From Sphingobium sp. CAP-1 (GTDB lineage Bacteria; Pseudomonadota; Alphaproteobacteria; Sphingomonadales; Sphingomonadaceae): DNA of 64,000 nucleotides. Positions within the stretch are counted from its first letter, which is position 1. Each line of letters starts with the position of its first letter. Under the pieces are notes generated by a model, which saw only the letters and a list, made by a program, of their open reading frames with translations, did not search any database and was not told where the DNA came from. The position numbers were made by a program, and so were the translations under genes. The stretch is taken from the NCBI RefSeq assembly GCF_009720145.1, contig NZ_CP046252.1, positions 2,870,001 to 2,934,000 of the forward strand, read 5' to 3'. Shown one piece after another: positions 33,572-41,562 of this stretch.

Positions 33572-34343
33572 GATGCTGCTGATCGGCGGCGTTCTGACCG
33601 TTGCCAGCCTTGCCGTGGTGGAGCCGGCGCTGGCGCAGGCGATCCCCGCCGCGCCGGTCGACAATGGCGGCGCGCTGAGCCGCGCGATGGGGCAGATTTC
33701 GGGCGACGGCCGTTCGCTATCGCTGTCCTTGCAAATTCTGATCCTCATGAGCCTGCTGACGGTGTTGCCGTCGCTGGTGTTGATGATGACCAGCTTCACC
33801 CGCATCATCATCGTGCTGTCGCTGCTGCGGCAGGCGCTGGGCCTGCAACAGACCCCGCCCAATCAGGTGCTGGTGGGCCTTGCCCTGTTCCTTTCGCTGT
33901 TCGTGATGCGGCCGGCGGTCGACGCGATCAATGCACAGGCCTTCGACCCCTATGGCAAGGGTCAGATCAGCATCGAGGAGGCGGTCGGCCGGTCGGGCAA
34001 GGTGCTGCACGGCTTCATGACCAAACAGACCCGCGAAAGCGACCTCAAGCTGTTCCAGAATCTGGCCAAGGCGCCCGCCTTTCGCACGGCCGACGACATT
34101 CCCTTCACGATCCTGCTGCCGGCCTTCGTCACGAGCGAACTCAAGACCGCGTTCCAGATCGGCTTCATGATCTTCCTGCCCTTCCTGATCATCGATCTGG
34201 TGGTTGCCTCGACGCTGATGGCGCTGGGCATGATGATGCTGTCCCCCACCATCATCTCCATGCCGTTCAAGCTGCTGCTGTTCGTGCTGGTCGATGGCTG
34301 GGCGCTGACCATGGGGTCATTGGCGGGGTCGTTCGCGACATGA
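33561..34343 (+). CDS. fliP: Flagellar export gate protein FliP
   Basis: FliP forms the export pore with FliQ and FliR. A signal peptide (MLLIGGVLTVASLAVVEPAL, cleavage near ALAQA) precedes the core with LLTVLPSLVLMMTSFTRIII, GLQQTPPNQVLVGLALFLSL and FQIGFMIFLPFLIIDLVVAS. GTG at 33561 (GGAAGG upstream, overlapping fliO) or ATG at 33573 are possible. A longer frame running back into fliO is not used. About 260 residues. Confidence 0.95.
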   Translation: MRGKMLLIGGVLTVASLAVVEPALAQAIPAAPVDNGGALSRAMGQISGDGRSLSLSLQILILMSLLTVLPSLVLMMTSFTRIIIVLSLLRQALGLQQTPPNQVLVGLALFLSLFVMRPAVDAINAQAFDPYGKGQISIEEAVGRSGKVLHGFMTKQTRESDLKLFQNLAKAPAFRTADDIPFTILLPAFVTSELKTAFQIGFMIFLPFLIIDLVVASTLMALGMMMLSPTIISMPFKLLLFVLVDGWALTMGSLAGSFAT

Positions 34344-34380
34344 GGCGCCACATCTTCTTCCACGCGGTGCGGTAGGGCGG

Positions 34381-34653
34381 ATGGAAAACGCCGATTTCTT
34401 CATGGGCCTGGCCCAGCAGGCGCTGTGGATCACGGCGCTGGCGGCTGCGCCCATCCTGATCCCGGCGCTGATCGCGGGCCTGATTATCGGCATGGTGCAG
34501 GCGGCAACGTCGATCAACGAACAGACGCTGAGTTTCATTCCCAAGATATTGGTGGTGGGCGCGATGCTGACCCTGTTCGGCGGATCGATCATGGTGCTGA
34601 TCGCCGACTTCACCCGCGAAATCTTCGAGCGCATCCCGGACCTGCTGCAATGA
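34381..34653 (+). CDS. fliQ: Flagellar export gate protein FliQ
   Basis: The 90-residue, two-helix membrane protein has the FliQ pattern: FFMGLAQQALWITALAAAPI, GLIIGMVQAATSINEQTLSF and IPKILVVGAMLTLFGGSIMV. It lies 37 nt after fliP, and its stop overlaps the fliR start (ATGA), which implies coupling. Confidence 0.95.
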   Translation: MENADFFMGLAQQALWITALAAAPILIPALIAGLIIGMVQAATSINEQTLSFIPKILVVGAMLTLFGGSIMVLIADFTREIFERIPDLLQ

Positions 34654-35432
34654 TCGCGCCGGGTTTCACCGGCGTCGAAACGCAGCTCTGGATCTGGCTG
34701 ATCGCGATGATCCGGCCGGGTGCCGCCTTCATCGCCGCGCCGGTGTTCGGTGCGCCGGGCGTGCCGCTCCAGTTGCGGCTGATCCTGGCGCTGGCATTGG
34801 GCATGGCGGCGCTCAACAGCGTCACCATCCAGTTGCCCCATGCCGGCATCGCCAGTTTCGAAGGTGTGATGCTGGTGATGGGCGAAGTGCTGGCCGGCCT
34901 TGCCATGGGGTTCGCGGTGCAGATCGGCTATGCCGCCGCCTTCGTCGCGGGCGAGACGATCGGCAACGCCATGGGCCTTAATTTCGCGGCGATGGTCGAT
35001 CCCGCGTCTGGCCAGTCGACCCAGGTGCTGGGTACGTTCCTGTCCATCCTCGCGACCTTCCTGTTGCTGGGCATGGACGGCCATCTGCTGCTCATCAGCT
35101 TCATCGTGCAAAGCTATGTCGCCATCCCGCCGGGCGGTGCGCTGCTGTCCAACGACGCGATCTGGCACCTGATCGAATTTGGCGGATCGCTGCTGGGCGC
35201 GGGCGTCACGGTCGCGCTGCCGGTCGCCTTCGCGCTGGTGCTGGTGCAGATCGTGATGGGGATGCTGTCGCGCGCCGCCCCCGCGCTCAACCTGTTCGCG
35301 GTGGGTATGCCGGTGGCGATGATGGCGGGTCTGGTCCTGCTCGCGGTCGCCGTGCCGATCATGGCCGAAGGCATCACCGCCTCGCTCAAGGCCGGCCTCG
35401 AACAGGCCCGCTTCCTTTCGGAGGGTCGCTGA
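34650..35432 (+). CDS. fliR: Flagellar export gate protein FliR
   Basis: FliR completes the FliPQR pore. The 260-residue protein has about six membrane helices and the family segments MIRPGAAFIAAPVFGAPGVP and GETIGNAMGLNFAAMVDPAS. The ATG overlaps the fliQ stop by 4 nt. A longer upstream frame inside fliQ is discarded. flhB begins 1 nt after the stop. Confidence 0.95.
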   Translation: MIAPGFTGVETQLWIWLIAMIRPGAAFIAAPVFGAPGVPLQLRLILALALGMAALNSVTIQLPHAGIASFEGVMLVMGEVLAGLAMGFAVQIGYAAAFVAGETIGNAMGLNFAAMVDPASGQSTQVLGTFLSILATFLLLGMDGHLLLISFIVQSYVAIPPGGALLSNDAIWHLIEFGGSLLGAGVTVALPVAFALVLVQIVMGMLSRAAPALNLFAVGMPVAMMAGLVLLAVAVPIMAEGITASLKAGLEQARFLSEGR

Positions 35433-35433
35433 C

Positions 35434-36570
35434 ATGGCCGGCGGGAATGAGGGCGGCGAAAAGACCGAAAAGCCAACCCAGAAGAAATTGCAGGACGCCG
35501 CCAAGAAGGGCGACATCCTCCAGTCGCGCGAACTGGGCACGGCGCTGGTGGTGATGGCCGGCATCGGCTGCATCGCGGTCATTGGCCCGTCGCTGATCGA
35601 CGCGCTGTCGGACATGCTGATCGAAGGATTGCGCTTCAAGCGGGACGACATTGTCGACTTCTCGCCGGTGGATCGCGGGTTCGCGCTGCTCAAGGGCATC
35701 GCTTTGCCGGTGGCGGGGGTGATGCTGGCCACCTTCCTCGCCGCGATCGCCGCGCCCGCACTGCTGGGGTCGCTCGGATTCCGCCCCGGCGCCTTCGCCC
35801 CCAAGCCGGAGAAGCTCAATCCGCTGTCCGGCCTCAAGCGCATCTTCGGGATGCAGGGGCTGATCGAACTGGTGAAGTCGATCGCCAAGGTCGGGCTGCT
35901 GGGCAGCATCGGCATCTGGCTGATCTGGGACCGGCTGACCGAAATTGTCGGTCTGGGCAAGGCGGGGATCGCGCCCGCCATGACGGACCTGGGCAATATC
36001 TTCATCTTCACCTGCCTCGCCATGGCGGGCGGGCTGTTCCTGATCGCGGGCATCGACGTGCCGGCGCAGATGTTCCAGCGCGCCAAGCGGCTGGGCATGA
36101 GCAAGCAGGACATCAAGGACGAGCATAAGGAAAGCGAAGGGTCGCCCGAACTGAAGGGCCATATCCGCCGCAAGCAGTTCGAGGTGCTGAGCGGATCGAC
36201 GCGGCAGGCGGTGGCGGAGGCCACGGTGGTCCTGACCAACCCGACCCATTTCGCCGTCGCGCTGCGCTATCGGCCGGGGCAGGATGGCGCCCCGGTGGTG
36301 GTGGCGCGCGGCTGCGATGCGATCGCCGCCGCCATTCGCGACCTTGCCGACGATAATGGCGTGTCGGTGCTGCAATATCCAGAACTGGCGCGCGCCATCT
36401 ACTTCACCTCGCGCGCCGGGCAGGTCGTCAATGAAGGGCTGTTCGTGGCGGTCGCGACCGTGCTGGCCTTCGTCTATCGCGTCGAAAACCGCATGGCGAG
36501 CGAGATGGACCGGCCCTTCGTCACCGTGCCTGACGATCTGCGCTTCGATGCTGACGGGCGGAAGATGTGA
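35434..36570 (+). CDS. flhB: Flagellar export switch protein FlhB
   Basis: FlhB sets export specificity by self-cleavage. The 378-residue protein starts with the conserved EKTEKPTQKKLQDAAKKGDI. It has four membrane helices and a cytoplasmic domain with the NPTH cleavage site (Asn269-Pro270) inside VVLTNPTHFAVALRYRPGQD. It interacts with FliK (29666). It ends the fliE-flhB run. Confidence 0.97.
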   Translation: MAGGNEGGEKTEKPTQKKLQDAAKKGDILQSRELGTALVVMAGIGCIAVIGPSLIDALSDMLIEGLRFKRDDIVDFSPVDRGFALLKGIALPVAGVMLATFLAAIAAPALLGSLGFRPGAFAPKPEKLNPLSGLKRIFGMQGLIELVKSIAKVGLLGSIGIWLIWDRLTEIVGLGKAGIAPAMTDLGNIFIFTCLAMAGGLFLIAGIDVPAQMFQRAKRLGMSKQDIKDEHKESEGSPELKGHIRRKQFEVLSGSTRQAVAEATVVLTNPTHFAVALRYRPGQDGAPVVVARGCDAIAAAIRDLADDNGVSVLQYPELARAIYFTSRAGQVVNEGLFVAVATVLAFVYRVENRMASEMDRPFVTVPDDLRFDADGRKM

Positions 36571-36590
36571 TCGGCCTGAATCGGCCTGAA
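36571..36590. repeat. Tandem 10-bp direct repeat
   Basis: TCGGCCTGAA occurs twice without a gap directly after the flhB stop codon. It is a local duplication with no evident role. Confidence 0.6.
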
Positions 36591-36643
36591 CCGGGGCGCG
36601 ATCGCGTTGCATAGACGCTTGCAAAAAAAATTGCGGGATGGAC

Positions 36644-36670
36644 TAAACTTTGGGCGCGGCCGGTCGTCTT
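36644..36670 (+). promoter_or_regulatory. Possible sigma-28 promoter upstream of the gene at 36703
   Basis: TAAA is followed after 15 bases by GTCGTCTT. The -35 and spacing match FliA promoters but the -10 is weaker than at motA, fliC and fliD. It lies 33-59 nt upstream of the ATG at 36703. Confidence 0.45.
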
Positions 36671-36702
36671 GGGTCGGTGGGGTCGTATAAGGATGGTTCG
36701 TC

Positions 36703-37157
36703 ATGGGCGACTATATATCCCGCGCGGAGCTTGCGCCGGTCGACCGAGCGGTCGTCCGGGCGCCGGCGTCTGCACAGTCGGTTCAGCCGGTGTCGTCGGG
36801 TCGCGCGAGCGACGCGGCCGATAGCGATTCGCGCGCGCCAGTCGTGGAGCAGGACATCGCCGACCTCGACCAGGATCTGGCCGGTGTTGCCGAATATGTC
36901 GAGGTTCATACCCGCATCGCCGAGATATTGGCGGATCTTGATGCCGGATCGGTCAGCGTGGATGCCGCGCAGGATTCGGTGCAGGCGCTGATTCCCCGGC
37001 CAACGGTGATCGTGCCGCTGCCCCCGCGACGAAGGAGGCGGTCGAACATGCCGCCGAACTGGCCAAACGGATCGTCGAGCGCGCGTCCTACAGCCATGCG
37101 GCGCAGGCGCATCTGTCGCGCGCCACGGTGGAGCAGATCGCGTCCTCTACCCTCTGA
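36703..37157 (+). pseudogene. Small flagellar-locus gene with a frameshift in a C-run
   Basis: The frame from ATG 36703 encodes an acidic helical protein (VVEQDIADLDQDLAGVAEYV, HTRIAEILADLDAGS) up to about residue 107, then turns into Arg/Pro-rich sequence ending at 37194. In the -1 frame after CCCCC (37021-37025) a normal-looking helix continues: ATKEAVEHAAELAKRIVERA, SYSHAAQAHLSRATVEQIAS, STL, stop at 37157. Adding one C joins the two into a 151-residue protein. I do not recognise the family. Its place between flhB and fliD and the weak sigma-28 site suggest a late flagellar role. The cause may be a sequencing error, a true mutation or programmed slippage. Confidence 0.65.
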
Positions 37158-37191
37158 TCGCCCAGGATTTTCACCAAGGGAAAATCATTCC

Positions 37192-37218
37192 TAAAGGTCT
37201 TGCCGCTACCGCCGTTCT
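37192..37218 (+). promoter_or_regulatory. Sigma-28 (FliA) promoter for fliD-fliS
   Basis: TAAA, 15 bases, then GCCGTTCT. It lies just upstream of fliD and overlaps an in-frame TTG (37200), which argues that fliD starts at ATG 37239. Confidence 0.8.
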
Positions 37219-37238
37219 ACCCCTTGAAAGGACGGCAC

Positions 37239-38654
37239 ATGAGTTCGATCGGCAGCAGCATCTTGACCAGCCTGGGCGCAGGGTCGGGCATCGATACGGC
37301 CTCGCTCGTATCCAGCCTCGTCAGCGCGACCCGTGAGCCGCGCCAGACCGCGATCACCAGCAATCAGACGCTCAACAGCTCGCGCATTTCGGCGCTGGCT
37401 TCGGCGATCAGTTCGCTGGACACCTTTGCCGATGCGCTGTCCGAAGTCCTGTCCACCTCCGCCTATACCGGCACGCCCAACAGCAACGACACCAGCATCG
37501 CGTCGGTCAGCCTGCTGAGCGGCGGGACGCCGACCGGCCTGCCCGCGCAGCTCACTGTCGAGCAGCTTGCGACCGCCCGCGTCCTGTCATCCAGCACTGT
37601 GACCGGCGCGACCAGCAGCACGGCCGTCGGCACCGGCACGCTGACGATCACGACCGCATCGGGCACCAAGACGATCACCATCGATTCGACCAATAACAGC
37701 TATGCGGGCCTCGCTTCGGCGATCAACGCCTCCAACAGCGGCGTCACCGCGCGCGTCGTCACCGATTCGCAGGGAACCCGTCTGGTGTTCAAGGGCGAAA
37801 CCGGCGCGGACAATGATTTCAGCATCAGCACCAGCGCCGACGACGGTGGCAACGTGCTGGCGGGCCTTGGCTGGAGCGGCACCGACAGCAGCACCATGAC
37901 CAGCAGTTCGGCGCCGCAAAACGCCAAGATCACGCTGGATGGCGTCGCCTATGAATATGCGGACAATTCGATCGATGATGCGATCCCCTATCTGCGCATC
38001 GACCTGAACAAGGCATCGCCCGGCACCACCGTCAATTTGACGATGACGCAGCCGACATCGGGCCTGGCCGATCTGCTCAAGGAATTTGTCGACGCCTATA
38101 ATACGCTGATGAAGGCGCTGAATACGGCGACCGCGGCCGGCACGGACTCGTCCACTTCGGGCGTGCTGAACGGCGTGTCGGGTGTGCGCGACATGAAGAA
38201 GCAGCTTTCGGCGCTGACATCGACCGAACTGAGTTCGACCGGCACTTACAAGACGCTGGCGGACATCGGCGTCGGCACCAATCGCGACGGGACGCTGACG
38301 CTGGACACGGACCGGCTGGCCCAGGCGCTGGAAAGCGATCCCGAAGGGGTGACCAACATGGTCAACCCGCAAGGGTCGGGCAGCACCGCGACCGGCCTGT
38401 CCAAGCTGATGGACAGCGTGCGCGACAATATCGAGAAGGATGACGGCCCGATCAAGCTGGCGCAGGAGCGCTATGACAAGCTGGCCGACGACTATACCGA
38501 TCAGCTTTCGAAACTCGACGATCAGATGACTAACTATGAGGAGCATCTGACCAAAGTCTATGCGGCGATGGAGACCCGGCTGAGCGCGCTGAAGGCGACG
38601 CAAAGCTATCTCCAGCAACAGATCGATGCCTGGAACAACAGCAGCGACAATTAA
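37239..38654 (+). CDS. fliD: Flagellar filament cap protein FliD
   Basis: FliD (HAP2) caps the filament and helps flagellin fold at the tip. The 471-residue protein has the N-terminal domain (LGAGSGIDTASLVSSLVSAT), a Ser/Thr-rich centre and the C-terminal coiled region (VRDNIEKDDGPIKLAQERYD, MTNYEEHLTKVYAAMETRLS, ALKATQSYLQQQIDAWNN). ATG 37239 has AAAGGA 6 nt upstream. A 13-residue longer frame from TTG 37200 lies within the sigma-28 promoter and is rejected. fliS follows after 17 nt. Confidence 0.95.
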   Translation: MSSIGSSILTSLGAGSGIDTASLVSSLVSATREPRQTAITSNQTLNSSRISALASAISSLDTFADALSEVLSTSAYTGTPNSNDTSIASVSLLSGGTPTGLPAQLTVEQLATARVLSSSTVTGATSSTAVGTGTLTITTASGTKTITIDSTNNSYAGLASAINASNSGVTARVVTDSQGTRLVFKGETGADNDFSISTSADDGGNVLAGLGWSGTDSSTMTSSSAPQNAKITLDGVAYEYADNSIDDAIPYLRIDLNKASPGTTVNLTMTQPTSGLADLLKEFVDAYNTLMKALNTATAAGTDSSTSGVLNGVSGVRDMKKQLSALTSTELSSTGTYKTLADIGVGTNRDGTLTLDTDRLAQALESDPEGVTNMVNPQGSGSTATGLSKLMDSVRDNIEKDDGPIKLAQERYDKLADDYTDQLSKLDDQMTNYEEHLTKVYAAMETRLSALKATQSYLQQQIDAWNNSSDN

Positions 38655-38671
38655 AGGCGGGAACCTAGAAA

Positions 38672-39067
38672 ATGTTCTATAATCAGGGTTATGCAGGCGG
38701 CACGGCGGCACGTCGTTATGCGGCGATCCATTCCGGCAGCCGCACCGAAAGCGCCACTCCGCACGGACTGGTCAAGATCCTGTTCGACGAACTGCTGGTC
38801 GCGCTGGAATCCGCAGCGCTGGCCGAACGGCAGGGCGACCGGATGAAGGTGTCGGACAAGCAGGCGCGCGCCATGTCGATCCTGTTCGCGCTGGAATCCA
38901 GCCTGGACTATGACAAGGGGGGCGATGTCGCCGTCGGCCTGGCCCAAATCTATCGCGAAGCGCGCCGGCTGCTGCTGGTGGGCGCCAAGGAACGGTCGGC
39001 CGCGCCGGTCGATGAAGCCCGCGCCATGATCGCGGAAATCGCGGATGCCTGGAACCGGATCGGATAA
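38672..39067 (+). CDS. fliS: Flagellin export chaperone FliS
   Basis: FliS binds the C-terminus of flagellin before export. The 131-residue helical protein has the family features: Tyr-rich start (MFYNQGYAGGTAARRYAAIH), the segment ESATPHGLVKILFDELLVAL and IYREARRLLLVGAKERSA. It forms a late unit with fliD and ends at the terminator at 39144. Confidence 0.9.
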   Translation: MFYNQGYAGGTAARRYAAIHSGSRTESATPHGLVKILFDELLVALESAALAERQGDRMKVSDKQARAMSILFALESSLDYDKGGDVAVGLAQIYREARRLLLVGAKERSAAPVDEARAMIAEIADAWNRIG

Positions 39068-39101
39068 CGCCATTCGCCGCTGACTGGCCCGTGCTGCGGG
39101 G

Positions 39102-39130
39102 TTGCACCCCCCACATGGCGTCTGTATAGG
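39102..39130 (+). promoter_or_regulatory. Possible sigma-70 promoter upstream of argD
   Basis: TTGCAC and TATAGG are separated by exactly 17 bases. The element lies before the terminator hairpin at 39144, so a transcript starting near 39137 would meet the hairpin at once, before reaching argD at 39230. Confidence 0.4.
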
Positions 39131-39143
39131 CGTTGCTCGCAAA

Positions 39144-39170
39144 GGGCGGCCCGGCGGGGGCCGCCTTTTT
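39144..39170 (+). terminator. Rho-independent terminator after fliD-fliS
   Basis: GGCGGCC and GGCCGCC pair across a short G-rich loop and are followed by TTTTT. It lies about 77 nt after fliS and 60 nt before argD. Confidence 0.8.
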
Positions 39171-39229
39171 GCGTTTTCGCGCAATTCACGCGCATCTGAC
39201 GAATACATCATTCCAGAAAGGGAAGGCTC

Positions 39230-40426
39230 ATGTCGATTACGCCGCTCATGCCCGTTTACCCCCGGTGCGATGTGCGTCCGGTGCGAGGCGAGGGCTGCTA
39301 TCTGATCGGCGAGCGCGGCGAGCGCTATCTCGACTTCGCCAGCGGCATTGCCGTCAATCTGCTCGGCCACGGCCACCCCAGGCTGGTGAAGGCCATCGCC
39401 GATCAGGCCGCGACGCTGATGCATATCTCGAACCTCTACGGCTCGCCGCTGGGGGAACAGTTCGCGCAGAAGCTGGTCGACAATACATTTGCCGACACCA
39501 TATTCTTCACCAATTCGGGCGCGGAAGCGGTCGAGTGCGCGATCAAGACCGCGCGCCGGTACCATTATGCCAATGGCGAAGCCCATCGGCACAAGATCAT
39601 CAGCTTCGACAACGCCTTTCACGGCCGCACGCTGGGCACCATTTCGGCGACCAGCCAGCCCAAGATGCGCGATGGCTTCGAACCGCTGCTGCCCGGTTTC
39701 CAGGTCGTGCCTTTCAACGATCTCGACGCGGCGCTGGCGGCGATCGACGGCAATACGGCGGGCTTCCTGCTGGAACCGGTGCAGGGCGAAGGCGGCGTGA
39801 CGCCCGCGACGCGGGAATTTCTGGCGGGCCTGCGCAAGGCGTGCGACGAACATGGCCTGCTGCTGATCCTGGACGAAGTGCAGTGCGGCTATGCCCGCAC
39901 CGGCACCTTCTTCGCCCATGAACAATATGGCGTGACACCGGATGTCATGGCGGTGGCCAAGGGTATTGGCGCGGGCTTCCCGCTGGGCGCCTGCCTCGCC
40001 ACCGAGGAAGCGGCCAAGGGCATGGTGTTCGGCACCCATGGCTCCACCTATGGCGGCAATCCGCTGGCCATGGCGGTCGGCATCGCCGTTCTGGACGAAG
40101 TGCTGGCGGACGGTTTCCTCGACCATGTGACGGCGATGGGCGCGCGTCTGCGTTCGGCGCTGGAACAGCTTATCCCCAATCATGACGGGATGTTCGAGGA
40201 TGTGCGCGGCATGGGCCTGATGCTGGGCGTGAAGATGAAGGACGCCTATGACGCGCGGGCCTTTGTCGGCCATTTGCGTGACCATCATGGCCTGCTGGCG
40301 GTGTCGGCGGGGCAGAATGTGCTGCGCATCCTGCCGCCGCTCGTCATCGAGGAAAGCCACATCGCCGAGTGCATCGAGAAGATTTCCGCCGGTGCGCGGA
40401 GTTTTGCCGAAGCCAAGGCGGCTTAA
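39230..40426 (+). CDS. argD: Acetylornithine transaminase ArgD
   Basis: ArgD is a PLP enzyme that converts N-acetylglutamate semialdehyde to N-acetylornithine in arginine synthesis, and often also acts in lysine synthesis. The 398-residue protein has the class-III pattern: FFTNSGAEAVECAIKTARRY, FHGRTLGTISATSQPK, ILDEVQCGYARTGTFFAHEQ and the PLP lysine (Lys244) in VMAVAKGIGAGFPLGA. AAAGGGAAGG precedes the ATG. argF follows, as in many alphaproteobacteria. Confidence 0.95.
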   Translation: MSITPLMPVYPRCDVRPVRGEGCYLIGERGERYLDFASGIAVNLLGHGHPRLVKAIADQAATLMHISNLYGSPLGEQFAQKLVDNTFADTIFFTNSGAEAVECAIKTARRYHYANGEAHRHKIISFDNAFHGRTLGTISATSQPKMRDGFEPLLPGFQVVPFNDLDAALAAIDGNTAGFLLEPVQGEGGVTPATREFLAGLRKACDEHGLLLILDEVQCGYARTGTFFAHEQYGVTPDVMAVAKGIGAGFPLGACLATEEAAKGMVFGTHGSTYGGNPLAMAVGIAVLDEVLADGFLDHVTAMGARLRSALEQLIPNHDGMFEDVRGMGLMLGVKMKDAYDARAFVGHLRDHHGLLAVSAGQNVLRILPPLVIEESHIAECIEKISAGARSFAEAKAA

Positions 40427-40435
40427 GACCATATC

Positions 40436-40519
40436 CCGTTCGTTTCGAGCGCGGGCGAGAAACGAGGCAGAGCCGATCCGGTGGCGCCAGCCGCCTCTCG
40501 GCACGCTCGAAGCGAACGG
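40436..40519. repeat. Long inverted repeat in the argD-argF gap
   Basis: CCGTTCGTTTCGAGCG (40436-40451) and CGCTCGAAGCGAACGG (40504-40519) are complementary except for one position. They bracket about 52 nt. It could fold into a large hairpin just ahead of the argF ribosome site, or be a copy of a dispersed palindromic repeat. Confidence 0.6.
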
Positions 40520-40537
40520 TTGGGGGAACCAAGGTCC

Positions 40538-41464
40538 ATGAAGCATTTCCTGAATCTCTCCGATGCGGGCGGCAACGCCATCGCCGCGATGATCGCCGAT
40601 GCCATCGACCGCAAGGCGGCACGCGCCGGCAAGCCCAAGGGCTGGGTCGATGCCGACGCGCCGCTGGCCGGCCATACGCTGGCGATGATCTTCGAAAAGA
40701 ACAGCACGCGCACCCGTGTCAGTTTCGACATGGCGATCCGCCAGCTTGGCGGCACGTCGCTGATCCTGGATGGCGCGACCAGCCAGCTCGGCCGGGGCGA
40801 GACGATCGCCGACACCGCCCGCGTGCTGAGCCGCATGGCCGACGCGATCATGATCCGCACCGACGATCATGCCAAGATCGAGGAGATGGCGCATCACGCG
40901 ACCGTCCCGGTCATCAACGGCCTCACGGACCTGTCGCATCCCTGCCAGATCGTCGCCGATCTGCTGACCGTGGTGGAGCATGGGCTGGCGCTACCCGGCA
41001 GCCAGTGGGCCTGGCTGGGCGACGGCAACAACGTCCTCCATTCGATCGTCGAGGCGGCCGGCCTGATGCATTTCGATGTCCGCATGGGCATACCGGAGGG
41101 CTATGATCCCGATCCGTCCTTCGCCGATGCGGCGCGTGCGGCCGGTTCGACCGTGACCCTGACCCGCGACGCGGCGCAGGCGGTGGCGGGTGCGGATGTG
41201 GTCGTCACCGACACCTGGATTTCGATGGGGCAGGCCCATGCCGAGGAAAAGCTGGCGGCGATGATGCCCTATCAGGTGACGCCCGCGCTGATGGCGGGGG
41301 CGAAGCCGCAAGCCAAATTCCTCCATTGCCTGCCTGCACATCGCGGCGAGGAAGTGGTCGAAGCGGTGATCGACGGCCCGCAGTCGCTGATCTGGGACGA
41401 GGCGGAAAACCGCATTCATGCCCAGAAATCGGTGCTGCTCTGGGCGCTGGGGCGGCTCGGTTGA
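40538..41464 (+). CDS. argF: Ornithine carbamoyltransferase ArgF
   Basis: ArgF joins carbamoyl phosphate and ornithine to give citrulline. The 308-residue protein has the carbamoyl-phosphate motif FEKNSTRTRVSF, the HPCQIVADLLT motif and the ornithine-binding segment HCLPAHRGEEV. ATG 40538 is used. A longer frame through the inverted repeat in the leader is rejected. The argD-argF-hslO order is widespread in alphaproteobacteria. Confidence 0.96.
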   Translation: MKHFLNLSDAGGNAIAAMIADAIDRKAARAGKPKGWVDADAPLAGHTLAMIFEKNSTRTRVSFDMAIRQLGGTSLILDGATSQLGRGETIADTARVLSRMADAIMIRTDDHAKIEEMAHHATVPVINGLTDLSHPCQIVADLLTVVEHGLALPGSQWAWLGDGNNVLHSIVEAAGLMHFDVRMGIPEGYDPDPSFADAARAAGSTVTLTRDAAQAVAGADVVVTDTWISMGQAHAEEKLAAMMPYQVTPALMAGAKPQAKFLHCLPAHRGEEVVEAVIDGPQSLIWDEAENRIHAQKSVLLWALGRLG

Positions 41465-41524
41465 GTTTTCGGGCGGGCTTCCTATCTAGGCGGCCCACCC
41501 GCATCGCTGGATGCCATTATTAGA

Positions 41525-41547
41525 GTCCGGCGCCCGGTGCGCCGGAC
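41525..41547 (+). promoter_or_regulatory. Hairpin in the hslO leader
   Basis: GTCCGGCGC and GCGCCGGAC form a perfect 9-bp stem with a CCGGT loop. It ends 3 nt before GGAG, the ribosome site of hslO (GTG at 41563). No T-run follows, so it is more likely an RNA structure in the leader than a terminator. Confidence 0.5.
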
Positions 41548-41562
41548 GACCGGAGCTGTGAC

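Noticed and set aside
37200..38654. Longer FliD beginning at TTG 37200
   Set aside because: The codon lies inside the sigma-28 promoter, and ATG 37239 has AAAGGA at the right distance.
38651..40981. 776-residue minus-strand frame across fliS, argD and argF
   Set aside because: It spans three well-identified plus-strand genes and a terminator, with no domain signature.
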